Origin: Alteribacillus iranensis
Lineage (GTDB): Bacteria; Bacillota; Bacilli; Bacillales; Marinococcaceae
Assembly: GCF_900113025.1 (NCBI RefSeq)
Contig: NZ_FONT01000009.1
Location: forward strand, 1-62,058
Length of the DNA stretch: 62,058 nt
Direction of reading: 5' to 3'
Shown piece by piece: positions 7,201 through 16,761 of the stretch. Position 1 is the first letter of the stretch; the number at the start of each line of letters is the position of its first letter. The translations under genes were made by a program, and so were the position numbers. The notes under the pieces were generated by a model. It was given only the letters and a program-made list of their open reading frames with translations. It did not search any database and was not told the origin of the DNA.

Positions 7201-7616
7201 AGGTATCCCCCTTTTAAGATATCCCTTACCTGAATGTATTTTTCACTAAGTGAGTACGAGTTGGTTTAAAACTCTTTCGGAATATCCCCTCCGTTTCATT
7301 TTCCATTATCTTATAAAAGATGGACTGCTCTTTTTGATATTGAAAATCATTATCAACTATATATTAAGAAAAATATTCTTTTTATAAAATGGATTTTTTT
7401 ATTTTTTTCATATTCCACCTTTCCTCGATGGACGAATACCGAGTAACAATACCCCACCAAGGAAACGGACTGCTAAAAGTCAGCTGAAGCAAGTACTCAA
7501 ATCCATGAAATAATATAGTTGTTACCTTTTATAGTAGTGATAATTTTGTATATAACTCAATTTGGGGAAAAAGGAGGCAGTAAAGAAGAAAAGAGGGTTC
7601 TAACAAATTTCAACAT
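7201..7616. other. Non-coding gap upstream of the inserted pair
   Basis: This 416-bp AT-rich stretch shows no convincing gene. It holds a Fur-box-like sequence at 7341-7355 and a near-palindrome ATCTTATAAAAGAT near 7310-7323. It also has an orphan plus-strand Shine-Dalgarno (AAAGGAGG, about 7570-7577) with no start codon behind it, possibly the remnant of a lost gene. No clear sigma-A promoter for the secreted-protein gene could be assigned. Confidence 0.6.
7341..7355 (-). promoter_or_regulatory. Fur-box-like 7-1-7 inverted repeat
   Basis: The reverse strand reads TGATAATGATTTTCA, one mismatch from the Bacillus 7-1-7 Fur-family consensus TGATAATNATTATCA. It lies about 140 bp upstream of the S-layer-like gene. 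The region is AT-rich, which makes chance matches more likely, and no firm promoter overlaps it. Confidence 0.4.
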
Positions 7617-7650
7617 AAAAAAACCTCTTCCCCATTTTTCGGGAAGAGGT
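7617..7650 (-). terminator. Intrinsic terminator after rpsI
   Basis: The reverse strand reads ACCTCTTCCCG, a short loop, GGGAAGAGGT, then T7. The hairpin begins 14 bp after the rpsI stop codon and closes the rplM-rpsI operon. Confidence 0.93.
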
Positions 7651-7663
7651 CATAACAATTATA

Positions 7664-8056
7664 TTAACGCTTAGAGAACTGAGGTGCACGACGTGCAGAC
7701 TTGAGTCCGTATTTCTTACGTTCTTTCATACGAGCATCACGAGTAAGAAAACCTGCTTCTTTGAGCGGTTTACGGAAATCAGGATCTGCTTCAAGCAACG
7801 CGCGAGCAATTCCGTGACGGATCGCTCCTGCTTGTCCTGTGAAACCTCCACCATTTACGTTTACCTTCACATCGTACTGACCTTCTGTGCCAGTTTCACT
7901 GAGAGGCTGTTTTACAACGAGCTTTAATGTTTCCAGGTTAAAATATTCATCAATGTCACGATTGTTTACTGTGATTTTGCCGTCGCCAGGCACGACGAAA
8001 ACGCGGGCGACAGAGTTTTTACGACGGCCTGTACCGTAGTATTGGACTTGTGCCAA
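7664..8056 (-). CDS. rpsI: 30S ribosomal protein S9
   Basis: At 130 residues the protein has full family length, from the [13 protein letters not shown] start through RHGIARAL to the invariant C-terminal tail ending FSKR. The terminal Arg contacts P-site tRNA in the ribosome. It follows rplM by 20 bp, the near-universal L13-S9 pair, and is followed directly by a strong terminator. Confidence 0.98.
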   Translation of the reverse strand: MAQVQYYGTGRRKNSVARVFVVPGDGKITVNNRDIDEYFNLETLKLVVKQPLSETGTEGQYDVKVNVNGGGFTGQAGAIRHGIARALLEADPDFRKPLKEAGFLTRDARMKERKKYGLKSARRAPQFSKR

Positions 8057-8076
8057 AATAATTCCCTCCCTCTAAA

Positions 8077-8514
8077 TTAGCCGCGAAGTTCGTACTTCTC
8101 TGGCTGTTGTGCTTGTTGCTTATGTTCCGATCCGGCGTACACGTGTAATTTCTTCGCTTGTTTACGTCCAAGTGAGCCTTTAGGAAGCATACCTTTTACT
8201 GCAAGTTCAATAATTTGTTCTGGCTTTTTAGCAAGCATTTCAGAAGCGCGAGTTTCTTTCAATCCGCCTGCATAATGACTGTGACGATAGTACATCTTGT
8301 CTTGAAGTTTGTTACCAGTAAGTTTAATCTTCTCAGCATTAATAATAATTACGTTATCTCCCGTGTCAATGTGCGGGGTATATTGAGGCTTGTGCTTTCC
8401 ACGAAGAAGAGCTGCTACTTCACTGGACAGACGCCCTAACGTTTGGCCTTCTGCGTCAATTACAAACCACTTACGCTCTATTTCGCTTGGCTTAGCCATA
8501 TAGGTTGTGCGCAT
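8077..8514 (-). CDS. rplM: 50S ribosomal protein L13
   Basis: The protein has 145 residues, the same length as B. subtilis L13, beginning [16 protein letters not shown] and containing [18 protein letters not shown] and [11 protein letters not shown]13 is an early-assembly protein binding 23S rRNA domains near the subunit's back. It heads the rplM-rpsI operon with its own promoter and a roughly 100-nt leader that may be the autoregulatory L13 leader of Firmicutes. GGAGGGAC precedes the ATG. Confidence 0.98.
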   Translation of the reverse strand: MRTTYMAKPSEIERKWFVIDAEGQTLGRLSSEVAALLRGKHKPQYTPHIDTGDNVIIINAEKIKLTGNKLQDKMYYRHSHYAGGLKETRASEMLAKKPEQIIELAVKGMLPKGSLGRKQAKKLHVYAGSEHKQQAQQPEKYELRG

Positions 8515-8618
8515 GAGTGTCCCTCCTAGAATTCATGTATCCATTTGTCTATTTATACGTTGTCTTATTATTTCGTTCATCATTTCCGATCCCGGGGCTA
8601 GTGGGACGTGAAATGCCA
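8515..8618 (-). ncRNA. Possible L13 leader RNA
   Basis: About 100 nt lie between the predicted start of transcription (near 8618) and the rplM ATG. Firmicute rplM genes often carry a structured L13 leader thought to bind L13. The ACGTCCCACTAGCCCCGGGATCGG part can fold, but I could not match the published motif by eye. Position is the main support. Confidence 0.35.
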
Positions 8619-8624
8619 AGTAAC

Positions 8625-8653
8625 ATCATATAATAACGGTGAGCAAATGTCAA
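8625..8653 (-). promoter_or_regulatory. Sigma-A promoter of rplM-rpsI
   Basis: On the reverse strand there is a perfect TTGACA (648-653 of the 8-kb block), exactly 17 bp, then TATGAT (8625-8630). It lies between the end of truA and rplM and makes rplM-rpsI a separate transcription unit. Confidence 0.88.
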
Positions 8654-8680
8654 TAAGGAAAAAGTGCGCTTCCTGCACCT

Positions 8681-9445
8681 TTACGCATAGTTTGAAGAAA
8701 CTCGGTTTTTATATTTTACTTCTGCAAGGAACAGTCCATGACCCGGCACTGTTTTGCCCGCTTTTCCTCTATCTCTTGCTGCTAATAACTCACTTATATC
8801 ATGAGGGGCCTTTTTTCCTCTGCCCACTTCGAGCAACGTACCTACCATGATACGAACCATGTTATAAAGAAAGCCATTTCCTCTAAGAACAAACTGCAGT
8901 TCATCCCTATCCTCTAGTATATCTATCTTGTAAACTGTCCGGACCATGTCTTTTACATCGGTCCCCGACGCACAGAACGAAGTAAAATCATGTGTTCCTA
9001 CCAAATGTTCTGCGGCTTGCTTCATGTTCTCTATATTCAATGGATAAGGATAAAATAAAGTGTACCGACGTCGAAAGATATCTGGTTGACTGTTCGTCTG
9101 CACACGATAAATATACTCTTTTTCGATAGCATCGAATCGAGCGTGAAAATCTGCCGTTGTACGCTCAGCCGCCAAAACATATACATCTTCCGGTAAGTGA
9201 CTGTTTATTGCTTTCGGCCATTTTTCGTCTGGTATGCATAAGGGAGTGTCGAAATGCATAACTTGGCCGAGGGCATGGACCGATGCATCGGTTCTCCCAG
9301 AGGCCGTTACTTCTACATGAGAACCCTTATGTATCTTAGTAAGTGCTTTCTCTATCTCACTTTGGACTGTGCGTTTTTCAGGCTGTACTTGCCAACCTGA
9401 AAAATCGGTTCCATCATAACTGACGACCGCCTTTATTCTTTGCAT
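8681..9445 (-). CDS. truA: tRNA pseudouridine(38-40) synthase TruA
   Basis: The 254-residue enzyme makes pseudouridine at positions 38-40 of the tRNA anticodon arm. The catalytic motif SGRTDASVHA carries the Asp nucleophile at about residue 53; F(S)GWQVQP near the start and the C-terminal NGFLYNMVRIMVG block are family hallmarks. The start is taken at ATG 9445, behind GGGAGGG, rather than at an earlier in-frame codon, because family proteins begin MQRIK. It is the last gene of ecfA1-ecfA2-ecfT-truA. Confidence 0.97.
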   Translation of the reverse strand: MQRIKAVVSYDGTDFSGWQVQPEKRTVQSEIEKALTKIHKGSHVEVTASGRTDASVHALGQVMHFDTPLCIPDEKWPKAINSHLPEDVYVLAAERTTADFHARFDAIEKEYIYRVQTNSQPDIFRRRYTLFYPYPLNIENMKQAAEHLVGTHDFTSFCASGTDVKDMVRTVYKIDILEDRDELQFVLRGNGFLYNMVRIMVGTLLEVGRGKKAPHDISELLAARDRGKAGKTVPGHGLFLAEVKYKNRVSSNYA

Positions 9446-9456
9446 CTTTACCCTCC

Positions 9457-10254
9457 CTATCTCTGGAAGAAAAACAAAAGCACTGCTGACACTGCGACTA
9501 TGAGACACGCTATCGTATCTTTTCGTCTCCAGGTCAGCGCTCGAAGCTTTGTGCGCTTTTCTCCTCCATTGTACCCTCTCGCCTCCATAGCAAGTGCTAA
9601 ATCTTCTGCGCGTTTAAAAGCTCTTATAAACAAAGGTACTAGAAGGGATATCATAGCTTGTGTTCTTTGTTTCATACTTCCACTATTGAATTTGGCGCCT
9701 CTAGCTGTCTGGGCTTTTATTATCTTCTCGGCTTCTTGAAATAATGTCGGGATGAATCGGATAGCAATGGACATCATTAACGCTACCTCGTGAGCAGGAA
9801 CGCCAAAGCGTTTTAACGGCTGGAGCATCTGTTCCAAACCATCTGTTAAATCTATCGGACTTGTTGTCAGCGTTAATAACGATGTCACTAATACAAGAAA
9901 AAACAATCTCAGTCCAATAAACAGTCCTTGCTCGATCCCTCCGCTGTAAACAGAGAAAGCGCCCACTGTCGCAATCACTTCTCCTTCTTGCGTAAGAAAG
10001 GCATGCAGAAGAAAAGTACCAACTATTAAAATGAGTATCGGGTACATTCCTTTTAAAATATAGCGAAGGGGAACTCCTGAGATCATCCAAACTCCTACTG
10101 TTCCCACTGTTACTGCACCGTACCCTCTCCATGTATCTGCTAAAAATATAACCATTATCATCAATAAAACGGCGATTAACTTAGCTCGAGCATCCATGCG
10201 GTGCAGAAAGGAATTGCCAGGTAAGTATTGGCCAATAATGATATGTTTAAACAT
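9457..10254 (-). CDS. ecfT: ECF transporter transmembrane component EcfT
   Basis: This 265-residue integral membrane protein has about five to six helices. Near the C-terminal half it carries the two coupling motifs that touch the ATPases: AQTARGAKF and AMEARGYNG. EcfT joins ATPases EcfA1/EcfA2 to exchangeable vitamin- or metal-binding S components encoded elsewhere, giving group II uptake of vitamins such as riboflavin, biotin or thiamine. The start is at ATG 10254, behind AGGAAGG; the gene overlaps the end of ecfA2 by 8 bp, indicating coupled translation. Confidence 0.96.
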   Translation of the reverse strand: MFKHIIIGQYLPGNSFLHRMDARAKLIAVLLMIMVIFLADTWRGYGAVTVGTVGVWMISGVPLRYILKGMYPILILIVGTFLLHAFLTQEGEVIATVGAFSVYSGGIEQGLFIGLRLFFLVLVTSLLTLTTSPIDLTDGLEQMLQPLKRFGVPAHEVALMMSIAIRFIPTLFQEAEKIIKAQTARGAKFNSGSMKQRTQAMISLLVPLFIRAFKRAEDLALAMEARGYNGGEKRTKLRALTWRRKDTIACLIVAVSAVLLFFFQR

Positions 10255-11116
10255 CCTTATTTCCCTTCCTAGATGCATTCACCTCTGTGGCTGCTTTCTC
10301 TGGAGAAAGAGACCAGCTAGAGAAAGGAACTCCTGTTTTCACGCTAATATAACTTAAAACTTTTAAACGTGGAGGGAGGTCTAATCCTAATGCTTCCAGC
10401 CTCCCTTGTTGTTCAAAAATTTCTTGGGCATGCCCTTCCATTGCTATCCTGCCGTCATGCATGACCACTGCCCGGCTCGCAATGTCAGCAACTTCCTCCA
10501 TATCATGAGTAACAATGATAATCGTGAGACGCTTCTCTTCATGCCACTCTTTCAATAATTCGATGATTTCTTGCTTTCCTTTGGGATCCAGGCTAGCGGT
10601 AGGCTCATCTAAAATTAATACTTGAGGATTCATCGCTAAGACGCCGGCAATGGCCGCTCGGCGCATCTGTCCCCCACTCAAATGAAACGGGGACTGATGA
10701 AGCAGTGACTCATCCAAACCTACTCGTTGAATGAGCATAGGCACTTGTTTTTTTATTTGTTGTTCAGACGTCCCGGCATTGAGCGGACCAAAGATGATAT
10801 CTTTTTCTACTGTTTCCTCAAACAGCTGGTGTTCCGGGTATTGAAAGACCATACCGACATTTTCACGCAGTTTTTGAATTTGCTTTTTCTTCGTCTTCGG
10901 ATCCACTGTTCTTTCGCCTATCGTTACCTTCCCTTGACTTGGTCGGAGTAAGCCATTGATGTGTTGAACGAGCGTGGATTTCCCTGAGCCTGTTCTACCG
11001 ATCACTGCTATGATTTCCCCACTAGGAAAGGTGGTCGAGACCTCGTGTAATGCTCTTTTCTCCAAAGGGGTATTCTCCATGTATGTATAGCTTGTTTTCT
11101 CAAATACTATTCTCAT
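10247..11116 (-). CDS. ecfA2: ECF transporter ATPase EcfA2
   Basis: This 289-residue ABC ATPase has Walker A GRTGSGKST (40-48), Q-loop FQYPEHQLFEETV, signature LSGGQMRR, Walker B VLILDEPT and the switch His in VTHD. The C-terminal tail (LDLPPRLKVLSY...) is typical of the EcfA2 partner. It pairs with EcfA1 to power the shared energy-coupling module. The gene overlaps ecfA1 by 4 bp and ecfT by 8 bp. Confidence 0.96.
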   Translation of the reverse strand: MRIVFEKTSYTYMENTPLEKRALHEVSTTFPSGEIIAVIGRTGSGKSTLVQHINGLLRPSQGKVTIGERTVDPKTKKKQIQKLRENVGMVFQYPEHQLFEETVEKDIIFGPLNAGTSEQQIKKQVPMLIQRVGLDESLLHQSPFHLSGGQMRRAAIAGVLAMNPQVLILDEPTASLDPKGKQEIIELLKEWHEEKRLTIIIVTHDMEEVADIASRAVVMHDGRIAMEGHAQEIFEQQGRLEALGLDLPPRLKVLSYISVKTGVPFSSWSLSPEKAATEVNASRKGNKDV

Positions 11117-11931
11117 AAGGCAATGCCATCCCTTATATACCGTTTAACCAAACCAGCCTCTTCTTTGCAGTGTCTCCGCCTCAATTCCTGAAGTAAATGA
11201 AATTCATAGGGAAGCGGAATGTCGTTCGTGTCAAACTGATTCATCTGGTCAAGCATTGTATTGCTATCCAGATCTATTGCAATGTTTCCAAATCTCATCA
11301 GCCAGATGCGAGTTCCTATCGCCGCTTCACGCAAGTCATGAGTCACATGGAGAATAGTGATACGATCACGACGGTGAAGATCTTTAAGGATATTCATTAC
11401 TTCTCTTTTTCCTTGCGGATCGAGCATAGAAGTGGCTTCATCTAATATTAATAATGTGGGGTGTAATACTAATGTCCCTGCGATGGCTACCCTTTGCTTC
11501 TGTCCTCCAGATAAACGATGAGGCTCAGCGTCTAAAATCTTTTCAATGCCTGTTTGCATTGCCGCTTTTTCTATTCTCTCTACCATTTCATTTCTAGGAA
11601 CACCGGCGTTCTCCATCCCAAAAGCGATATCATCTTTCACCGTGGGAGCGACAAATTGATGGTCCGGGTTTTGAAAAACCATTCCAACTTTTTGCCGAAG
11701 AAGCGCGAGCTCTTCTCCTGGACGAACTGGTTTACCTTCGATGAAAACCTCGCCCTCCACTGGAGATAATAACCCATTACACATCCGAGAGAGTGTAGAT
11801 TTTCCTGAACCGTTTGGGCCTATAATAGATACCCATTCTCCTTCTTCTATTTCAGCATTCACATCTTCAAGAACCCAATCTGACTCTTCCTCATAACGGA
11901 AAGAGACATGATTAAAAGACACAGCTGTCAT
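11113..11931 (-). CDS. ecfA1: ECF transporter ATPase EcfA1
   Basis: This 272-residue ABC ATPase has Walker A GPNGSGKST (38-46), FQNPDHQFVAPTV Q-loop, signature LSGGQKQR, Walker B LLILDEATSMLD and VTHD. It has the downstream LP(Y)E(F)HLLQELRRR helix seen in EcfA1 proteins. It is the first gene of the ecfA1-ecfA2-ecfT-truA unit, separated from rplQ by a strong terminator and preceded by its own promoter. Confidence 0.96.
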   Translation of the reverse strand: MTAVSFNHVSFRYEEESDWVLEDVNAEIEEGEWVSIIGPNGSGKSTLSRMCNGLLSPVEGEVFIEGKPVRPGEELALLRQKVGMVFQNPDHQFVAPTVKDDIAFGMENAGVPRNEMVERIEKAAMQTGIEKILDAEPHRLSGGQKQRVAIAGTLVLHPTLLILDEATSMLDPQGKREVMNILKDLHRRDRITILHVTHDLREAAIGTRIWLMRFGNIAIDLDSNTMLDQMNQFDTNDIPLPYEFHLLQELRRRHCKEEAGLVKRYIRDGIAL

Positions 11932-11977
11932 GGGGTTTCACCTGTTTCTCTCTATAGTCAAAAACGTTAACATAGTT

Positions 11978-12006
11978 ATTATAATAAGTTGACGTTTATT
12001 ACACAA
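11978..12006 (-). promoter_or_regulatory. Sigma-A-like promoter of ecfA1 operon
   Basis: On the reverse strand TTGTGT (12001-12006) is followed after 17 bp by a perfect TATAAT (11978-11983), about 50 bp upstream of the ecfA1 ATG. The -35 is weak (3 of 6). Confidence 0.55.
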
Positions 12007-12118
12007 GAGTTGGAAGACTGGTGGGTACCGAGCAATCACCTGCCGGTAGTGAGTTGTCCTCGTCGTCTCACCTTTTCCGATAGAGTGACTCTAGAGTCAT
12101 TAGGTGGGAGAAGTATAT

Positions 12119-12166
12119 AAAAAAAGGGCACAGACCTAATCCTTTAAAAGGTATAGTCCTGCCCTC
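12119..12166 (-). terminator. Intrinsic terminator after rplQ
   Basis: A long hairpin on the reverse strand (AGGGCAGGACTA...TAGGTCTGTGCCCT with an inner CCTTT/AAAGG stem) is followed by T7. It marks the end of the giant ribosomal-protein superoperon that begins at rpsJ. Confidence 0.9.
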
Positions 12167-12220
12167 AGATGAAAATATTTAACTTGCCCTTACGAAAAGA
12201 AAGTATAAACGTCGAAACGC

Positions 12221-12586
12221 TTATACAAATTCAATAATCGCCATTTCAGACGCGTCTCCACGACGAGGTCCAAGTTTTAGGACACGTGTATAACCACCTT
12301 GACGATCTTCATAACGTGGTGCGATGTCATCAAAAAGCTTTTGAACCGCATCTTTGCCGCTTTCTTCATCAGCCGTTTCCTTACGAATAAATTGAGCAGC
12401 TTGACGACGGGCATGCAAATCTCCACGTTTGCCAAGAGTTACCATCTTCTCAACAATAGAGCGCAATTCTTTCGCTTTTGCTTCCGTTGTTTCAATACGT
12501 TCATTGATGATAAGATCTGTCGCTAAATCGCGGAACAATGCCTTACGTGCTGAGCTGTCACGTCCAAGCTTTGCGTATGCAGACAT
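12221..12586 (-). CDS. rplQ: 50S ribosomal protein L17
   Basis: This 121-residue protein begins [17 protein letters not shown], with [19 protein letters not shown] and [19 protein letters not shown] typical of L17. L17 sits near the exit tunnel. The ATG at 12586 is preferred over an upstream in-frame codon because it has AAAGGAGGGG at proper distance and gives the family length. It is the last gene of the alpha operon part (rpsM-rpsK-rpoA-rplQ). Confidence 0.98.
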   Translation of the reverse strand: MSAYAKLGRDSSARKALFRDLATDLIINERIETTEAKAKELRSIVEKMVTLGKRGDLHARRQAAQFIRKETADEESGKDAVQKLFDDIAPRYEDRQGGYTRVLKLGPRRGDASEMAIIEFV

Positions 12587-12630
12587 GTATATTCCCCTCC
12601 TTTTTAGAGACACTAATCGGTAAGTGTCAT

Positions 12631-13575
12631 TTAATCATCTTTACGAAGACCAAGATCTAGTTCAGCTAATTTCTCTTGTACTTCTTCGAGAGATTTTCGT
12701 CCCAGATTTCGAACTTTCATCATATCTTCTTCTGATTTCTGAGTAAGTTCTTGCACCGTATTAATCCCAGCACGTTTGAGACAGTTATAGGAACGAACAG
12801 ATAGATCTAATTCTTCAATGGTCATCTCAAGCACTTTTTCCTTCTGGTCTTCTTCTTTTTCCACCATAATCTCGGCATTTTGTGCTTGATCTGTTAATCC
12901 AATAAAGATATTCAGATGTTCATTCATAATCTTTGCACCGAGTGATACAGCCTCTTCCGGACGAATGCTCCCATCTGTCCAAACATCTAATGTTAGCCTG
13001 TCGTAGTTCGTAATTTGACCGACACGAGTATTCTCTACTTGATAGTTCACCCGTGACACTGGGGTATAAATGGAATCAACAGGCAAAACACCGATTGGCA
13101 GATCATCACTATTGTTCCCTTCTGCCGGAACATAGCCACGGCCGCGTTTAGCTGTTAACCTCATATGAAGGTTGGCTCCACTCGTCATCGTAGCGATATG
13201 CAAATCCGGATTCAAAATATCAACGTCACTGTCATGGGTAATATCTCTAGCGGTGACAACACCCTCGCCCTGCGCATCAATCTCAAGAACTTTCTCTTCA
13301 TCGGAGTATATCTTCAGGGCCAGCTTCTTTAAGTTCAAAATGATCGTAGTAACATCTTCCACTACCCCTTCGATAGTAGAGAATTCATGGAGAACTCCAT
13401 CGATTTGAACTGTAGTTACAGCTGCTCCTGGAAGGGAGGATAATAAGATACGACGCAAGGAGTTACCTAAAGTAGTGCCATATCCGCGTTCGAGCGGTTC
13501 TACGACAAATTTTCCGTATTTGACGTCCTCGCTTAACTCAACCGTTTCAATATTAGGCTTTTCGATTTCGATCAT
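12631..13575 (-). CDS. rpoA: RNA polymerase alpha subunit
   Basis: The protein has 314 residues, the normal Bacillus length. The N-terminal dimerisation domain (about 1-230; [23 protein letters not shown]) assembles beta and beta-prime. The C-terminal domain (about 248-314; [28 protein letters not shown]) binds UP elements and activators. It lies between rpsK and rplQ. The 189-bp gap to rpsK is long for this operon and shows no strong promoter. Confidence 0.99.
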   Translation of the reverse strand: MIEIEKPNIETVELSEDVKYGKFVVEPLERGYGTTLGNSLRRILLSSLPGAAVTTVQIDGVLHEFSTIEGVVEDVTTIILNLKKLALKIYSDEEKVLEIDAQGEGVVTARDITHDSDVDILNPDLHIATMTSGANLHMRLTAKRGRGYVPAEGNNSDDLPIGVLPVDSIYTPVSRVNYQVENTRVGQITNYDRLTLDVWTDGSIRPEEAVSLGAKIMNEHLNIFIGLTDQAQNAEIMVEKEEDQKEKVLEMTIEELDLSVRSYNCLKRAGINTVQELTQKSEEDMMKVRNLGRKSLEEVQEKLAELDLGLRKDD

Positions 13576-13764
13576 TATGCAGTATACCCTCCTTGAAAAC
13601 GTCCAAACTCCGGCTAAACATCAGTTTTCTGTTCTCCGGAATTTTGCATTGGCAGTTCCCGACACTTTTGTGGACCTTACTCGTCAACAATGCGTAAGGG
13701 GGTCCCGACCATATGCATTCCTTACCCATTATTGACATTTCAGGAAAAACTATACTCCTGCGGG

Positions 13765-14154
13765 TTATACTCTGCGACGTTTCGGCGGACGGCAGCCATT
13801 ATGAGGAACTGGAGTCACATCGCGAATGACGCTTACTTCAAGTCCAGCAGCCTGTAGAGAACGAATTGCTGCTTCACGGCCTGCTCCTGGTCCTTTAACA
13901 GCTACTTCCACTGTCTTCAATCCATGCTCCATGCCCGCTTTTGCTGCAGTTTCTGCTGCCATTTGAGCAGCAAATGGTGTAGATTTACGAGAACCTTTGA
14001 AACCAAGTCCACCAGCACTAGCCCAGGAAATCGCATTTCCCTGTGTGTCTGTGATCGTCACGATTGTGTTATTGAAAGTAGAGCGAATATGCGCTACACC
14101 GGATTCAATATTTTTACGTTGACGACGTTTACGAGTGTTTTTCGTTTTAGCCAT
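13765..14154 (-). CDS. rpsK: 30S ribosomal protein S11
   Basis: The protein has 129 residues with the S11 landmarks [48 protein letters not shown] and the C-terminal [14 protein letters not shown]11 forms part of the 30S platform near the mRNA exit. It starts 22 bp after rpsM with an AAAGGAGGTAG site. Confidence 0.99.
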   Translation of the reverse strand: MAKTKNTRKRRQRKNIESGVAHIRSTFNNTIVTITDTQGNAISWASAGGLGFKGSRKSTPFAAQMAAETAAKAGMEHGLKTVEVAVKGPGAGREAAIRSLQAAGLEVSVIRDVTPVPHNGCRPPKRRRV

Positions 14155-14176
14155 AGTTTGCTACCTCCTTTACCTG

Positions 14177-14542
14177 TTATTTTTTCTTGTTCGCTACTGT
14201 ACGACGCGGGCCTTTACGAGTACGAGAGTTGTTCTTTGTGTTTTGTCCTCTCACCGGCAAACCGCGACGGTGACGGATACCACGATAACTTCCGATTTCA
14301 ATCAAACGTTTGATATTCAGAGACTTTTCTCGACGAAGGTCACCTTCAACGGTATAGTTGTCCATAACGCTGCGGATTCTCGCGAGTTCTTCTTCTGTGA
14401 GATCACGAACGCGTGTATTTTCGTTCACATTTGCTTCTTTTAAGATTTCCAGCGCAAGAGATTTACCAATCCCATACACGTACGTAAGGGAGATAGCAAT
14501 ACGTTTGTCGCGCGGAATATCAACACCTGCTACACGTGCCAT
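14177..14542 (-). CDS. rpsM: 30S ribosomal protein S13
   Basis: The protein has 121 residues: [39 protein letters not shown] and a basic tail with [15 protein letters not shown]13 sits in the 30S head, forms subunit bridges and contacts P-site tRNA. It is the first gene of the alpha section, right after rpmJ. Confidence 0.99.
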   Translation of the reverse strand: MARVAGVDIPRDKRIAISLTYVYGIGKSLALEILKEANVNENTRVRDLTEEELARIRSVMDNYTVEGDLRREKSLNIKRLIEIGSYRGIRHRRGLPVRGQNTKNNSRTRKGPRRTVANKKK

Positions 14543-14563
14543 CTATGAGCACCTCCTTTAATT

Positions 14564-14677
14564 TTATCCTTGTCTTTGTTTGTGTTTTGGGTTAGAGCAA
14601 ATAACCATTACCGAACCTTTTCGGCGAATGACCTTGCACTTTTCACACATTGGCTTGACGGATGGTCTTACCTTCAT
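14564..14677 (-). CDS. rpmJ: 50S ribosomal protein L36
   Basis: This small gene of 37 codons plus stop translates as [20 protein letters not shown] followed by [18 protein letters not shown]11 and C14 (CEKC), C27 and H32 form the zinc-binding pattern, so this is the zinc-binding form rather than the Cys-free paralogue. It lies in its standard place between infA and rpsM and has an AAGGAGGTAAATGG ribosome-binding site. Confidence 0.98.
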   Translation of the reverse strand: MKVRPSVKPMCEKCKVIRRKGSVMVICSNPKHKQRQG

Positions 14678-14755
14678 GTCCATTTACCTCCTTAACTGCG
14701 CGGAGTACATGCGAGAGTACGTAGCACGGACTTATGAACATCATTTTTTATCGGT

Positions 14756-14974
14756 TTATTTGTAACGGTACGTAATACGCCCGCGGGATAAATCGTAGGG
14801 TGAAATTTCCACAGTCACTTTATCTCCAGGAAGGATTCGAATGAAGTGCATACGAATTTTCCCAGAAACATGAGCTAAAATTTTATGGCCATTTTCGAGT
14901 TCTACACGAAACATGGCATTTGGAAGTGGCTCAAGAACTGTTCCTTCCATTTCAATCACATCATCTTTGGCCAT
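14756..14974 (-). CDS. infA: Translation initiation factor IF-1
   Basis: The 72-residue OB-fold protein begins [20 protein letters not shown] and contains [28 protein letters not shown] and the [15 protein letters not shown] end. These are universal IF-1 features; the factor blocks the A site during initiation. It lies between the KOW protein and rpmJ, and its ATG is 4 bp downstream of the KOW-protein stop. Confidence 0.99.
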   Translation of the reverse strand: MAKDDVIEMEGTVLEPLPNAMFRVELENGHKILAHVSGKIRMHFIRILPGDKVTVEISPYDLSRGRITYRYK

Positions 14975-14978
14975 GGAT

Positions 14979-15287
14979 TTACTTTCCCTCCTTCAGTAAT
15001 TCTGGGTGCTCTTTTCTATAAGAGACAAGAGCATGCCTGATTTTACCATTGGTTACACGTCCGGTATCTTCTATGCTGCGCTTGACTTCATCGGATATAT
15101 ACGAACAAAGCTCTACGTGATGAATGTTCTTTTTCTTTGCCCGATCATACTTACGCTTTTCCCCGTCAGCTAGGAGTATAAAGCGTTCATCTACTATACC
15201 GATAATAATCGCAAAATTCCCAGCGTCCCGTCCACGTTTAATATGCACGATCTGACCGACTTCCGGCGTAGATTCAGCTTCACTCAT
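14979..15287 (-). CDS. KOW-domain RNA-binding protein (YbzG/L14e-like)
   Basis: The protein has 102 residues. A KOW motif opens it ([20 protein letters not shown], about 9-28), followed by [19 protein letters not shown]. Proteins of this kind lie between map and infA in many Firmicutes and are annotated as KOW-domain or L14e-like ribosome-associated proteins (YbzG in B. subtilis). An exact role is not established. Spacing to infA is 4 bp, implying coupled expression. Confidence 0.88.
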   Translation of the reverse strand: MSEAESTPEVGQIVHIKRGRDAGNFAIIIGIVDERFILLADGEKRKYDRAKKKNIHHVELCSYISDEVKRSIEDTGRVTNGKIRHALVSYRKEHPELLKEGK

Positions 15288-15306
15288 TTTACTATCACCT
15301 TTAATG

Positions 15307-16727
<1,421 letters not shown>

Positions 16728-16761
16728 TCAGCCAATCGCAAGTGCTCTGTTTCTTGTTGAT

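Noticed and set aside
11978-12060. Vitamin riboswitch upstream of ecfA1
   Set aside because: The shared energy-coupling module is usually not riboswitch controlled, and neither the thi-box nor the RFN core is visible.
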